Shown here: positions 7,385 to 14,738 of the stretch, piece after piece
How the letters are laid out: each line of letters begins with the position of its first letter
Position numbering within the stretch: position 1 is the stretch's first letter
Source of the DNA: DASUAO01 sp046484625
GTDB lineage: Bacteria; Actinomycetota; Acidimicrobiia; IMCC26256; PALSA-555
Assembly (NCBI GenBank): GCA_046484625.1
Contig: JAWOIO010000058.1
Location: 1-36,767, forward strand
Reading direction: 5' to 3'
Length of the DNA stretch: 36,767 bases
Notes under the pieces: model-generated
What the model saw: the letters and a program-made list of their open reading frames with translations, nothing else
Databases searched by the model: none
What the model was told of the DNA's origin: nothing
Program-made: the position numbers and the translations under genes

Positions 7385-9183
7385 TGACCCGGGTGGTCCG
7401 CGTCCTCCCGGACGTCCCCGCGCTCGATCGGGCCCTCGACTATCTCGTCCCCGGCGACCTCGAGGCCGCGCTCGAGGTCGGAGCGATCGTGCGGGTGCCG
7501 CTGCACGGGCGGCGGGTCCGGGGTTGGGTCGTGGAGCGGGACGTCGAGCCCGCGACCTCGGTCGAGCGACTCCTGCCGATCCGCGCGGTGGTCTCCGCGG
7601 GCCCTCCCCCGGAGGTGCTCGCCCTCGCCGAGCGCGCGGCACGCCGTTGGGCCGGGCCCCGCACCGCGTTCCTCCGTCCGGCCTCGCCTCCGAACAACGT
7701 CGCGCCGGGGCCCGTCCCGCCGCCCGAGGTCGGTATCTACCCGCCGCCCGCGCCACCATTCCCTCTCCCCGATCGCGACCGCCGCGTCATCGAGTCGCCG
7801 CCGGCGACTGGGCGCGACGCCCTGATCGCGTCCCTGGTGGCCCCCGAGGGCTCGACGATCATCCTCGTCCCCGATCGCGGGGAGGCCGACGCACTCGTCG
7901 CCCACCTCGAGACCACAGGCCGCGAAGTGGTCGCGTTCCGCACCGACGAGACCGAGGCCAGCCGCACCGGCAAGTGGGAGACCGCGCGGCGCGGGGCGCG
8001 CGTCGTGGTCGGGGGTCGCGTCGCGATCTTCGCGCCCGTCCCCGATCTGCAGGCCGTGATCGTGCTCGATGACGCCGACGAGTCCCTCGCCGACGAACGC
8101 GCGCCGTCCTGGCACGCCCGGGACCTCGCCGCCGAGCGCGCGTCGGGGGTGGGGGCCCGACTCGACATCGTGAGCCCCGCGCCGACGGTCGAGGCGGTCG
8201 CCCTCGCCGGTGAGCCGGTCTCGCCGCCACGCCACCAGGTCCGGCGCGGATGGCCGCGACTGGAAGTCGTGGACCGGCGTGACGATCCTCCGGGGCTCGG
8301 GTTGCTCTCGGCCCAGCTCGGCCCCGCACTACACCGAGCACTCGACGCGGGGAGCCGGGCGATCTGCGTGATGAACCGGCGGGGTCGTGCGCACCTCCTC
8401 CTGTGTCGAGCATGTGGCGAACCGGCGCGATGCGAGCGTTGTGACGCGACGGTGGCCGAAGTCGAGGTGGGGCTGCAGTGCGCCCGCTGTGAGACGGTCG
8501 CCGAGCTCCGGTGCCGGCATTGTGGTTCGGCGCGGTTTCGAGGCGCGCGTCCGGGCGTGGTACGCCTCCGCGACGATCTGGCCGGGCTGGTCCCGCGTCA
8601 TCGTGTGCTCGCAGTGGACGCGGCGAGCACCGCGCTGCCGGCGTTCGACGTGGCGGTGGGGACCGAGGCGGTCCTGCACCGCGTCCGCGGGGAGTCCGAG
8701 CCGATCGGCCTCGTCGCGTTCCTCGACTTCGACCAGGAGCTGCTGGCGCCTCGCCACCGCGCCGCGGAACAGGCGCTCTGGCTCCTGGTGCGCGCCGCCC
8801 GGGCCGTCGGGACAGGCTCCCCGTCGTCAGGTGGACGCGATGGACTCGTGCTGGTGCAGACCCGCGTGCCCGAACACGAGGTGCTGCGGGCGTTCGCGGC
8901 AGCCGATCCGGCGATCGCGCGGTCGGTCGAGACCGCGCGCCGACGTGACCTCGGGTTCCCGCCGTTCGGCGGGTTGGCGGAGCTGCGCGGTGCTCCCGAG
9001 GCGGTCGCGGCCGCGTGCGCCGCACTTGCAGGTTCGCTCACCGTCCTCGGCCCCAACGGCGACCGGGCCCTGGTGCGCGCGCCCGACACGGGCACGCTGA
9101 CCGCCGTCCTGGCCGCGACCGACCTCGGTCCGGCCCGCGCGTTGGGGCGCCTGCGCGTCGATGTCGACCCGCTCCGGGTCTGA
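7384..9183 (+). CDS. priA: PriA-like primosomal protein, helicase motifs degenerate
   Basis: This 599-residue protein is related to the replication-restart factor PriA. Recognisable parts are the N-terminal DNA-binding region (VRVLPDVPALDRALDYLVP, VRVPLHGRRVRGWV), the helicase-like core, and the zinc region with four Cys pairs (CRAC, CERC, CARC, CRHC; about residues 340-390). The Walker A loop GxTGSGKT is replaced by PPATGRDA, and the DEEH Walker B box reads DDAD in VIVLDDADESLADE, so ATP-driven unwinding is unlikely. Loss of helicase motifs is known for actinobacterial PriA, for example in M. tuberculosis. Position between metK and def/fmt is conserved. GTG 7384 gives the conserved N-terminus. 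CTG 7321, overlapping the metK stop, or an upstream GTG would include the AGSGQ repeats. Confidence 0.88.
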   Translation: MTRVVRVLPDVPALDRALDYLVPGDLEAALEVGAIVRVPLHGRRVRGWVVERDVEPATSVERLLPIRAVVSAGPPPEVLALAERAARRWAGPRTAFLRPASPPNNVAPGPVPPPEVGIYPPPAPPFPLPDRDRRVIESPPATGRDALIASLVAPEGSTIILVPDRGEADALVAHLETTGREVVAFRTDETEASRTGKWETARRGARVVVGGRVAIFAPVPDLQAVIVLDDADESLADERAPSWHARDLAAERASGVGARLDIVSPAPTVEAVALAGEPVSPPRHQVRRGWPRLEVVDRRDDPPGLGLLSAQLGPALHRALDAGSRAICVMNRRGRAHLLLCRACGEPARCERCDATVAEVEVGLQCARCETVAELRCRHCGSARFRGARPGVVRLRDDLAGLVPRHRVLAVDAASTALPAFDVAVGTEAVLHRVRGESEPIGLVAFLDFDQELLAPRHRAAEQALWLLVRAARAVGTGSPSSGGRDGLVLVQTRVPEHEVLRAFAAADPAIARSVETARRRDLGFPPFGGLAELRGAPEAVAAACAALAGSLTVLGPNGDRALVRAPDTGTLTAVLAATDLGPARALGRLRVDVDPLRV

Positions 9184-9237
9184 CGACCACGACGTCGAGA
9201 CGGAGCACGCGGGTCCGGGGCCTCTCGGGGTCGCCGG

Positions 9238-9243
9238 TACCCT
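9238..9243 (+). promoter_or_regulatory. Putative -10 box for a leaderless def mRNA
   Basis: TACCCT (TANNNT) ends 6 nt before the def ATG, so a transcript would start at or next to the start codon. There is no clear -35, and the nearest purine run (TGGAG, 9243-9247) is too close to the ATG for a normal ribosome-binding site. Confidence 0.35.
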
Positions 9244-9249
9244 GGAGCC

Positions 9250-9780
9250 ATGGCGACCTTCGACGTGCGGATCTTCGGTGATCCGGTGCTGCGCCAGCGC
9301 GCACGCGAAGTCGAAGAGCTCGACGGCGAGCTCGCCGCGCTCTCTGAGCGGATGGTCGAGACCATGTACGAGGCACTCGGGGTCGGGCTCGCCGCACCGC
9401 AGGTGGGCGTGCTGAAGCGTCTGTACACCTACGACGTGGGGGACGGTCCGGCGGTGCTCATCAACCCCGAGATCGTCGATGCGACGGGGGAGTGGAACTA
9501 CGACGAGGGGTGCCTCTCGGTCCCCGGAGTCCACGTCGAGATCGTGCGGCCCAAGGTGGTCACCGTGCAGGGTCTCGACCTCGACGGCAAGGAGGTCGTG
9601 CTCGAGGGCGACGAGCTCATGGGGCGGCTGATCCAGCACGAGATCGACCATCTCGATGGCGTGCTCCTCCTCGACCGGCTCGAGCCCGACCGCCGCAAGG
9701 AAGTCCTGCGGGAGATGCGTCGAGCCCAGCTCGACGACTCGATCGTCGGCCCTGCCGACGACGGCGTGCGGAGACTCTGA
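9250..9780 (+). CDS. def: Peptide deformylase
   Basis: This 176-residue metalloenzyme removes the N-formyl group from nascent proteins. All three family motifs are intact: GVGLAAPQVG (44-53), EGCLSVPG with metal ligand Cys88, and QHEIDHLDG with metal ligands His130 and His134 and catalytic Glu131. Length is usual for bacterial PDF. It lies 66 nt after priA and 8 nt before fmt; the def-fmt pair links removal and addition of the formyl group and is a common bacterial arrangement. The ATG at 9250 has a -10-like box just upstream and no properly spaced Shine-Dalgarno sequence. Confidence 0.97.
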   Translation: MATFDVRIFGDPVLRQRAREVEELDGELAALSERMVETMYEALGVGLAAPQVGVLKRLYTYDVGDGPAVLINPEIVDATGEWNYDEGCLSVPGVHVEIVRPKVVTVQGLDLDGKEVVLEGDELMGRLIQHEIDHLDGVLLLDRLEPDRRKEVLREMRRAQLDDSIVGPADDGVRRL

Positions 9781-9788
9781 CCACTCCG

Positions 9789-10700
9789 GTGCGAGTCGTC
9801 TACTTCGGGACCCCGGCCGATGCCGTCCCCGCGCTGCGGGCGCTGCACGAGGGCGGCCACGACGTCGCCCTGGTGGTCACCCAACCGGATCGTCGGCGAG
9901 GCCGGGGGAGCGCCACCGCCCCCAGCCCGGTGAAGCAGGCCGCCGAGGAGCTGGGCCTGCCGGTCCGCACCCCGAGCCGCGCGAGGGAGGTCGCGACCGA
10001 AGTCGCCGCGCTCGACGCCGACGTCGGCGTGGTGGTCGCGTTCGGTCAGCTCCTCCCGGGCGCGCTGCTCGAGTCGTGTCGGCTCGGCTTCGTGAACCTC
10101 CACTTCTCGCTGCTGCCACGATGGCGCGGGGCGGCACCGGTGGAGCGGGCCGTGCTCGCCGGAGATGCGGAGACGGGAGTCTGCGTGATGGCGCTCGACG
10201 AGGGCCTCGACACGGGTCCGGTGTTCGACTGCGTGCGCACGACCATCGACCCTGACGAGCCGGCCGGCGCGCTGCGGATGAGGCTCGTCGATCTGGGGAC
10301 CGACCTGCTGGTCCGGACCCTGCCCCGGATCGAGCAGATGACACCCCGTCCGCAGGAGGGCGAGGCGACGCTCGCGCCCAAGCTCGCGGTCGACGAGTTC
10401 CGGCTCGACCCCCGGCATCCGGCCGAGGAGCTGGCCCGCCTGGTCCGGGCCGGCAACCCTCGCCCCGGAGCGTGGGGCGTCGTCGCCGGGCGACGGCTGA
10501 AGGTGCTCCGCGCCCGAGCCGAGGAGCAGTCCACCGCCACGGTCGCGATCGGCCACATCGACCGCCGCGGCGCGATCGGGACGGGGATGGGTGTGCTCGT
10601 CCTGGAGGAGGTCCAGCCCGAGGGTCGACCCGTCATGGCGGCGAGTGCCTGGCGCGCCGGCCTCCGCGACGACACCCCCACCCTGGACCTCCCCGCGTGA
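9789..10700 (+). CDS. fmt: Methionyl-tRNA formyltransferase
   Basis: This 303-residue enzyme formylates Met-tRNA(fMet) from 10-formyltetrahydrofolate so that it can be used for initiation. The catalytic domain has VVYFGTPADAVPALRAL, TQPDRRRGRG and NLHFSLLPRWRGAAPVE (103-119), which includes the catalytic Asn and His of the family, followed by the Asp of EGLDTGPVF. The C-terminal tRNA-binding domain covers about residues 205-303. The start is GTG 9789, 8 nt after the def stop. In-frame CTG 9777 overlaps the def stop but is less likely. Length is close to the 310-315 typical of the family. Confidence 0.96.
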   Translation: MRVVYFGTPADAVPALRALHEGGHDVALVVTQPDRRRGRGSATAPSPVKQAAEELGLPVRTPSRAREVATEVAALDADVGVVVAFGQLLPGALLESCRLGFVNLHFSLLPRWRGAAPVERAVLAGDAETGVCVMALDEGLDTGPVFDCVRTTIDPDEPAGALRMRLVDLGTDLLVRTLPRIEQMTPRPQEGEATLAPKLAVDEFRLDPRHPAEELARLVRAGNPRPGAWGVVAGRRLKVLRARAEEQSTATVAIGHIDRRGAIGTGMGVLVLEEVQPEGRPVMAASAWRAGLRDDTPTLDLPA

Positions 10701-10703
10701 CCC

Positions 10704-10764
10704 CTCACCGTTCTTGCGTCGCAACGAGGCGCATTTCGCCGATCGCTGACGCCAGAACGGTGGA
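10704..10764. repeat. Long imperfect inverted repeat between fmt and rsmB
   Basis: Arms 10704-10720 and 10748-10764 are complementary over 17 positions with one mismatch and one G-T pair. The 27-base loop contains a smaller stem, GGCG (10728-10731) with CGCC (10737-10740). It fills most of the 73-bp gap. There is no run of T after it, so it is not a classical terminator. Its 3' edge (GGTGG) runs into the purine-rich GGAAGGGGG (10762-10770) that serves as the rsmB ribosome-binding site. It could be a regulatory hairpin over that site or a copy of a dispersed palindromic element. Confidence 0.8.
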
Positions 10765-10773
10765 AGGGGGCCA

Positions 10774-12063
10774 GTGAAGCCGACCGTGCGTCGACTGGCC
10801 CGGGATGCGCTCGTGCGCATCGAGGCGGGCGCGTACTCGCATCTCGCGCTCCCGGCGATGCTGCGCGAGTCACACCTGAGCGCACGCGACCGGGCGCAGG
10901 TCACCGACCTCGTCTACCGCACGCTGCGGGGCCAACGCCGCCTCGACGACCTGATCGGGCGTGTGAGCACGCGGCGAATCGCCCGGATGGACCCGCCCGT
11001 CCGCGCCGCCTTGCGGCTCGGCGCGTACCAGCTGCTCTCGGGCGTACCGCCGCACGCTGCGGTCGGGGAGACCGTCTCGGCCACTCCGGCGCGGGCCCAG
11101 GGCTTCGTCAACGGTGTGCTCCGCGCGTTGACCCGCCTGGGACCACCGTGGCCCGAGCCCGAGAGCGAGGCGGTGGCCCTCTCGTACCCCGACTGGCTCG
11201 CCGAGCGCTTGCGGTCCGACCTCGGACGCGACCGGGCTCGGGCGACCATGGCCGCGGGCAACGAGCCGGGGGCGCTCACCCTGCGCCCGAACCCGCGCCG
11301 AACCGAGGTCGACGCCCTCGAAGCCGCACTTCGCGAGGCCGGCGCCGACGTCGAGCGAGGTCGTCTGGTCCCGACGGCCCTCGTCGTCCGGGGCGGTGGC
11401 GACCCCGCGCAGCTCCTGCCGGTCGCCGACGGTCGTGCGACACCCCAGGACCAGGGGAGCCAAGCGGTCGTCGGGTACCTCGACCCCCAGCCCGGCGACC
11501 GGGTGCTCGACATCGCCGCGGCCCCGGGCGGCAAGGCGACCGGGATCGCCGAACGCGTGGGCGAGCAGGGCCGGGTGCTGGCGCTCGACCTCAACGCCGG
11601 CCGTCTCGGCCTGGTCGGGCGAGCTTCGTCGCGCCTCGGGATCACCACGGTGGATCTCGTGGTGGCCGACGGCCGGAGTCTCCCCGTGGGCGACGCGACG
11701 TTCGATCGCGTGCTCCTCGATGCGCCGTGCAGCGGCATCGGAGTCCTCGCTCGTCGCGCCGAGGCCCGCTGGAGGCTGGAGGCCGACTCGATCGCCGAGC
11801 TCGGCGCGTTGCAGCTGGACTTGCTCCTGGAGGCGGCGCGCGCGGTCCGACCCGGCGGCGTCCTCGTCTACTCGGTGTGCACGCTGACCGCCGAGGAGAC
11901 CTGTGCCGTGGCCGACGCCGCTGTCGAACAGCTGCCGGAGCTGGTGCCGATGGCGGCCCCGGCAGCACCGTGGGAGCCGTCCGGTCCCGGAGCGCTGCTG
12001 CTCCCGCAGGCCGCGGGGACCGACGGCATGTACGTCGCCGGCTTCCGTCGCGCCGCCGGGTAG
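10774..12063 (+). CDS. rsmB: 16S rRNA m5C967 methyltransferase (RsmB/Sun/Fmu family)
   Basis: This 429-residue SAM-dependent enzyme methylates a cytosine of 16S rRNA. An N-terminal NusB-like RNA-binding domain (about 1-130, with DRAQVTDLVYRTLRG and FVNGVLRAL) precedes the Rossmann methyltransferase domain. SAM binding is at DIAAAPGGKAT (247-256). The two catalytic cysteines are Cys319 in DAPCSGIGV and Cys369 in YSVCT. GTG 10774 is supported by the purine run GGAAGGGGG at 10762-10770. The fmt-rsmB(fmu)-rpe order is conserved from E. coli-like to actinobacterial genomes. The gene follows a long hairpin. Confidence 0.95.
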   Translation: MKPTVRRLARDALVRIEAGAYSHLALPAMLRESHLSARDRAQVTDLVYRTLRGQRRLDDLIGRVSTRRIARMDPPVRAALRLGAYQLLSGVPPHAAVGETVSATPARAQGFVNGVLRALTRLGPPWPEPESEAVALSYPDWLAERLRSDLGRDRARATMAAGNEPGALTLRPNPRRTEVDALEAALREAGADVERGRLVPTALVVRGGGDPAQLLPVADGRATPQDQGSQAVVGYLDPQPGDRVLDIAAAPGGKATGIAERVGEQGRVLALDLNAGRLGLVGRASSRLGITTVDLVVADGRSLPVGDATFDRVLLDAPCSGIGVLARRAEARWRLEADSIAELGALQLDLLLEAARAVRPGGVLVYSVCTLTAEETCAVADAAVEQLPELVPMAAPAAPWEPSGPGALLLPQAAGTDGMYVAGFRRAAG

Positions 12064-12074
12064 CGTCGGTGGTG

Positions 12075-12743
12075 ATGACCGGGAAGATCGCGCCATCGAT
12101 CCTGTCCGCCGACTTCGCCCATCTGGCGCACGACGTGGCGCGGGTTGCCGAAGCCGCCGACCTCCTGCACGTCGATGTGATGGACGGCCACTTCGTCCCC
12201 AACCTGACGATCGGCCCGCCCGTCGTCGAGGCGCTCCGACCCGAGACGGACCTGTTCCTGGACTGCCACCTGATGGTCGACAACCCCGACGTGCTGCTCG
12301 CCGACTTCGTCAAGGCCGGTGCCGACCGCTGCATCGTGCACGTCGAGCTCGGTGACCCGCGTCCCCTCTTCGACGAGATGCGCGCGCTCGGCACTGGCGT
12401 CGGGATCACGCTGAACCCCGACACGCCGGTCGACGACGTCCTCCCGTACCTCGCCGACGTGGACCTCTTGCTCGTCATGAGCGTGCGCCCCGGGTTCGGT
12501 GGCCAGTCGTTCATCCCCGAGGTGCTCGAGAAGGTGCGCGCCGCCCGCCGCGTGATCGACGAACAGGGCCTCGCGGTCGAGATCGAGATCGACGGCGGGA
12601 TCAACGTCGAGACAGCGCCGCTCGCGGTGGCAGCCGGGGTCGACATCCTCGTGGCCGGCAGCGCAATCTTCCGGGCCGACGACCCCGCGGCGGCGGCGCA
12701 CGCCATCCGGGCCGCCGGCTGGCCGGATGCCGGCGCGGCCTGA
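12075..12743 (+). CDS. rpe: Ribulose-phosphate 3-epimerase
   Basis: This 222-residue TIM-barrel enzyme interconverts ribulose 5-phosphate and xylulose 5-phosphate in the pentose phosphate pathway. Metal ligands and catalytic residues are visible: His32 and Asp34 in HVDVMDGHFVPN, His65 in CHLMV, and Asp173 in EIDGGI. The glycine-rich PGFGGQ loop (139-144) closes over the substrate. ATG 12075 lies 11 nt after the rsmB stop with GGTGG upstream; GTG 12072 is a near-equal alternative. Its product ribulose 5-phosphate is also the substrate of RibBA encoded downstream, so its place beside the rib genes makes biochemical sense. Confidence 0.97.
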   Translation: MTGKIAPSILSADFAHLAHDVARVAEAADLLHVDVMDGHFVPNLTIGPPVVEALRPETDLFLDCHLMVDNPDVLLADFVKAGADRCIVHVELGDPRPLFDEMRALGTGVGITLNPDTPVDDVLPYLADVDLLLVMSVRPGFGGQSFIPEVLEKVRAARRVIDEQGLAVEIEIDGGINVETAPLAVAAGVDILVAGSAIFRADDPAAAAHAIRAAGWPDAGAA

Positions 12744-12761
12744 CGCGGTGAGGGTCGAGCG

Positions 12762-13256
12762 ATGACGCCCGGTCCCGCGTACTCGGCCAAGGTGCTCACC
12801 GTCTCCGACGGAGTCGCCGAGGGTGTTCGCGAGGACCGATCGGGTCGGGCCCTGGTGGAGCACCTGGAGCGCATCGGTGCCGACGTCGTCGAGCACCGCG
12901 TGGTTGCCGACGGGGTCGAGGTCGTGGCCGACGCTCTGCGCGACCTCACCGCGGGCTTCGCCGGTGTCGTCGTCACGACCGGGGGGACAGGGTTCGGACC
13001 GCGCGACCTCACGCCGGAGGGGACCCGACAGGTGCTCGACCGGGAGGCGCCGGGGCTCGCAGAGGCGATGCGGCGCACGAGCGACGCCGGCGGGCGGGGC
13101 CTCGGCATGCTCTCCCGGGGCGTCTGTGGCACCGTCGGCGCGAGCCTGGTCTGCAACCTCCCGGGATCCTCGTCCGGGGCGATCGAGTGCCTGACCGCCA
13201 TGGAAGGGGCCATCCCACACGCCCTCGACCTGCTCCGGGGCGGCCGCCCGCACTGA
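12762..13256 (+). CDS. MogA/MoaB-family molybdopterin-binding protein
   Basis: This 164-residue protein has the MogA/MoaB fold signature TTGGTGFGPRDLTPE (about 71-85), an N-terminal VLTVSDG and the later VCNLPGSSSGA. Family members adenylylate molybdopterin during molybdenum cofactor synthesis, though some MoaB proteins have lost activity. The conserved acidic residues of the family (the Asp of FGPRD and the Glu of LTPE) are present. No other molybdenum cofactor gene is in the window. ATG 12762 is 18 nt after rpe, with GAGGG about 12 nt upstream. Sequence alone does not separate mog from moaB, so no symbol is given. Confidence 0.85.
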   Translation: MTPGPAYSAKVLTVSDGVAEGVREDRSGRALVEHLERIGADVVEHRVVADGVEVVADALRDLTAGFAGVVVTTGGTGFGPRDLTPEGTRQVLDREAPGLAEAMRRTSDAGGRGLGMLSRGVCGTVGASLVCNLPGSSSGAIECLTAMEGAIPHALDLLRGGRPH

Positions 13257-13288
13257 GCGGACTCGTACCGTGGGTGCGCCCGCAGAAC

Positions 13289-13302
13289 TAGAACCTGTTC
13301 CA
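13289..13302. promoter_or_regulatory. KstR/TetR-like palindromic operator candidate
   Basis: TAGAACCTGTTCCA matches the TNNAACNNGTTNNA pattern described for KstR, the TetR-family repressor of steroid catabolism in mycolic-acid actinobacteria. It overlaps the expected -35 region of the rib promoter, a position suited to repression. No TetR-family gene lies in the window. A pattern with eight fixed bases is expected about once per 65 kb by chance, so only its location makes it notable. Confidence 0.4.
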
Positions 13303-13326
13303 ATTTCGTTCGAGATCCGCTACGCT
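13298..13326 (+). promoter_or_regulatory. Putative promoter of the riboflavin operon
   Basis: TACGCT (13321-13326) fits the TANNNT -10 pattern. The hexamer 17 nt upstream, TTCCAA (13298-13303), is a weak -35. Transcription would begin near 13333, about 10 nt before the riboswitch, which is the expected arrangement. The KstR-like palindrome overlaps the -35. Confidence 0.45.
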
Positions 13327-13342
13327 CAGAGGACCACGAGAA

Positions 13343-13511
13343 GCCCTCGGGGTATGGGTGCGAGTCCCGACCGGCGGTGTCCGCCGGGGTGGCCAGCGGT
13401 CCACGGACCGTCCGGCGCCCCTGCGGGAGCCCGCGAGCCCACGGCAGCCGGCCGTGTGGTTGATCCGGTGTGATGCCGGAGCCGACGGTGAGAGTCCGGA
13501 TGGGAGAGGGC
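13343..13511 (+). ncRNA. FMN riboswitch (RFN element)
   Basis: All hallmark segments of the FMN aptamer are present in order: TGGGTGCGAGTCCC and GACCGGCGGT (13355-13378), AGCCCGCGAGCC (13428-13439), GATCCGGTGTGATGCCGGAG (13462-13481), and CCGACGGTGAGAGTCCGGAT (13482-13501). The closing stem P1 pairs GCCCTC (13343-13348) with GAGGGC (13506-13511). A variable arm of about 50 nt (13379-13425) contains a local CGGTC/GACCG hairpin. FMN binding is known to shut off rib gene expression. No T-run terminator is visible after the aptamer, so control of ribosome access or Rho-dependent termination is more likely than intrinsic termination. Confidence 0.95.
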
Positions 13512-13593
13512 CCTCGACGCGTGCTCGGCGCGCGCCGTCTGTCCCCGCCCAGGGTTTGGGGCATGCCCGGCCAGCAGGGTCGGACGCCCGCAG

Positions 13594-14736
13594 ATGGTGA
13601 CGAGAGCGCCGATGGTGAAGCTCGAGAACCGGCACCAGGAGCTGATGGCCCGGGCCGTCGCGCTCGGTGACGCGGTCCGACGCCGGACGCCTCCCAATCC
13701 CTGGGTGGGATGTGTGCTGGTGCGCGACGGCGTGGTGGTCGGCGAGGGAGCCACGGAGCCGCCCGGCGGTCGTCACGCCGAGGTCGTCGCGCTCGACGAC
13801 GCGGGGATGCGAGCCCGCGGCGCGACCGCGTTCGTCACCCTGGAGCCGTGCTCGCACCACGGCCGGACACCGCCCTGCGTCGACGCGCTCCTGTCGGCGG
13901 GGGTCGGCGAGGTCGTCGTCGCGCAGACCGACCCTGATCCGCAGGTCGACGGCGCCGGGATCGCGCGCCTGCGCGCTGGCGGCGCCACCGTCCGCACGGT
14001 CGACGATGCGGCTGCCGAGGCATCGCTCGCCCCGTACCTGCACCACCGGCGGACCGGCCGGGCCTGGTGCGTCCTCAAGACGGCGTCCAGCCTCGACGGT
14101 CGGGTCGCGGCCCCGGACGGCACCTCCCGGTGGATCACCGGTCCCGCGGCTCGCGCCGACGCGCACGAACTGCGCGCCGACTCGCACGCGGTCGTGATCG
14201 GGTCCTCGACGGCGCTCGTCGATCGCCCGGCGCTCAGCGTCCGCGATGTCACGGTGGCGCCCCGAGTCGCGCCGCTACGGGTGGTGCTCGACTCCCGCGG
14301 TCGGGTCCCGGCCGACGGCGACCTCTTCGACCCGCTGCTCGGAACGACCATGGTGCTCACGACCGCCGAAGCACCCGCCGACGCGATCGACCGGTGGCGC
14401 GGCGCCGGCGCCAAGGTCGAGACGGTCGACCCTGGTCCCCAGGGCATCGGGGTCGACCTGGCGGCGGCGCTTGCGCTCCTCGGCCGGGAGGGTGTGCTCC
14501 AGGCGATGTTCGAGGGCGGACCGACGGTCCACGGCGGGCTGCTGGCGGCCGGGCTCGTCGATCGGGTCGTCGCGTACGTCGCGGGGGTCGCGCTCGGCCC
14601 CGGAGGGCGACCCAGCCTCGAGTGGGACGGGCCACCGACGCTCGCCGCCGCGCCCCGCTTCGGCCTGCGGAGCGCCACAGCATTGGGCGACGATGTCCGC
14701 CTCGACCTCGTTCCCGCCGCCGGTGGGGAGGGCTGA
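13594..14736 (+). CDS. ribD: Bifunctional riboflavin-specific deaminase / reductase
   Basis: This protein (380 residues from this start) deaminates the GTP-derived diaminopyrimidine and then reduces its ribosyl side chain in riboflavin synthesis. The N-terminal deaminase domain has the zinc site HAEVVAL (His61, Glu63) and PCSHHGRTPPC (Cys86, Cys95). The reductase domain runs from about residue 155, with SLDGRVAAPDGTSRWITG, DSHAVVIGS and EGGPTVHGGLL. The start is uncertain. ATG 13594 is the first in frame but has no ribosome-binding site. ATG 13612 has a weak GAGAG. ATG 13645 has AGGAG only 3 nt away and begins close to where many RibD proteins do. It follows the FMN riboswitch and opens the rib operon. 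Confidence 0.94.
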   Translation: MVTRAPMVKLENRHQELMARAVALGDAVRRRTPPNPWVGCVLVRDGVVVGEGATEPPGGRHAEVVALDDAGMRARGATAFVTLEPCSHHGRTPPCVDALLSAGVGEVVVAQTDPDPQVDGAGIARLRAGGATVRTVDDAAAEASLAPYLHHRRTGRAWCVLKTASSLDGRVAAPDGTSRWITGPAARADAHELRADSHAVVIGSSTALVDRPALSVRDVTVAPRVAPLRVVLDSRGRVPADGDLFDPLLGTTMVLTTAEAPADAIDRWRGAGAKVETVDPGPQGIGVDLAAALALLGREGVLQAMFEGGPTVHGGLLAAGLVDRVVAYVAGVALGPGGRPSLEWDGPPTLAAAPRFGLRSATALGDDVRLDLVPAAGGEG

Positions 14737-14738
14737 GG

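Larger units (their letters stand above)
13257..13593 (+). other. Non-coding region ahead of ribD (337 nt)
   Basis: This gap holds, in order: a short spacer after the mog-type gene, a KstR-like palindrome (13289-13302), a promoter candidate with its -10 at 13321-13326, an FMN riboswitch (13343-13511), and about 80 nt of expression platform before the first possible ribD start. The platform contains the palindrome CGGCGCGCGCCG (13527-13538). I see no open frame in it with coding character. Confidence 0.8.
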
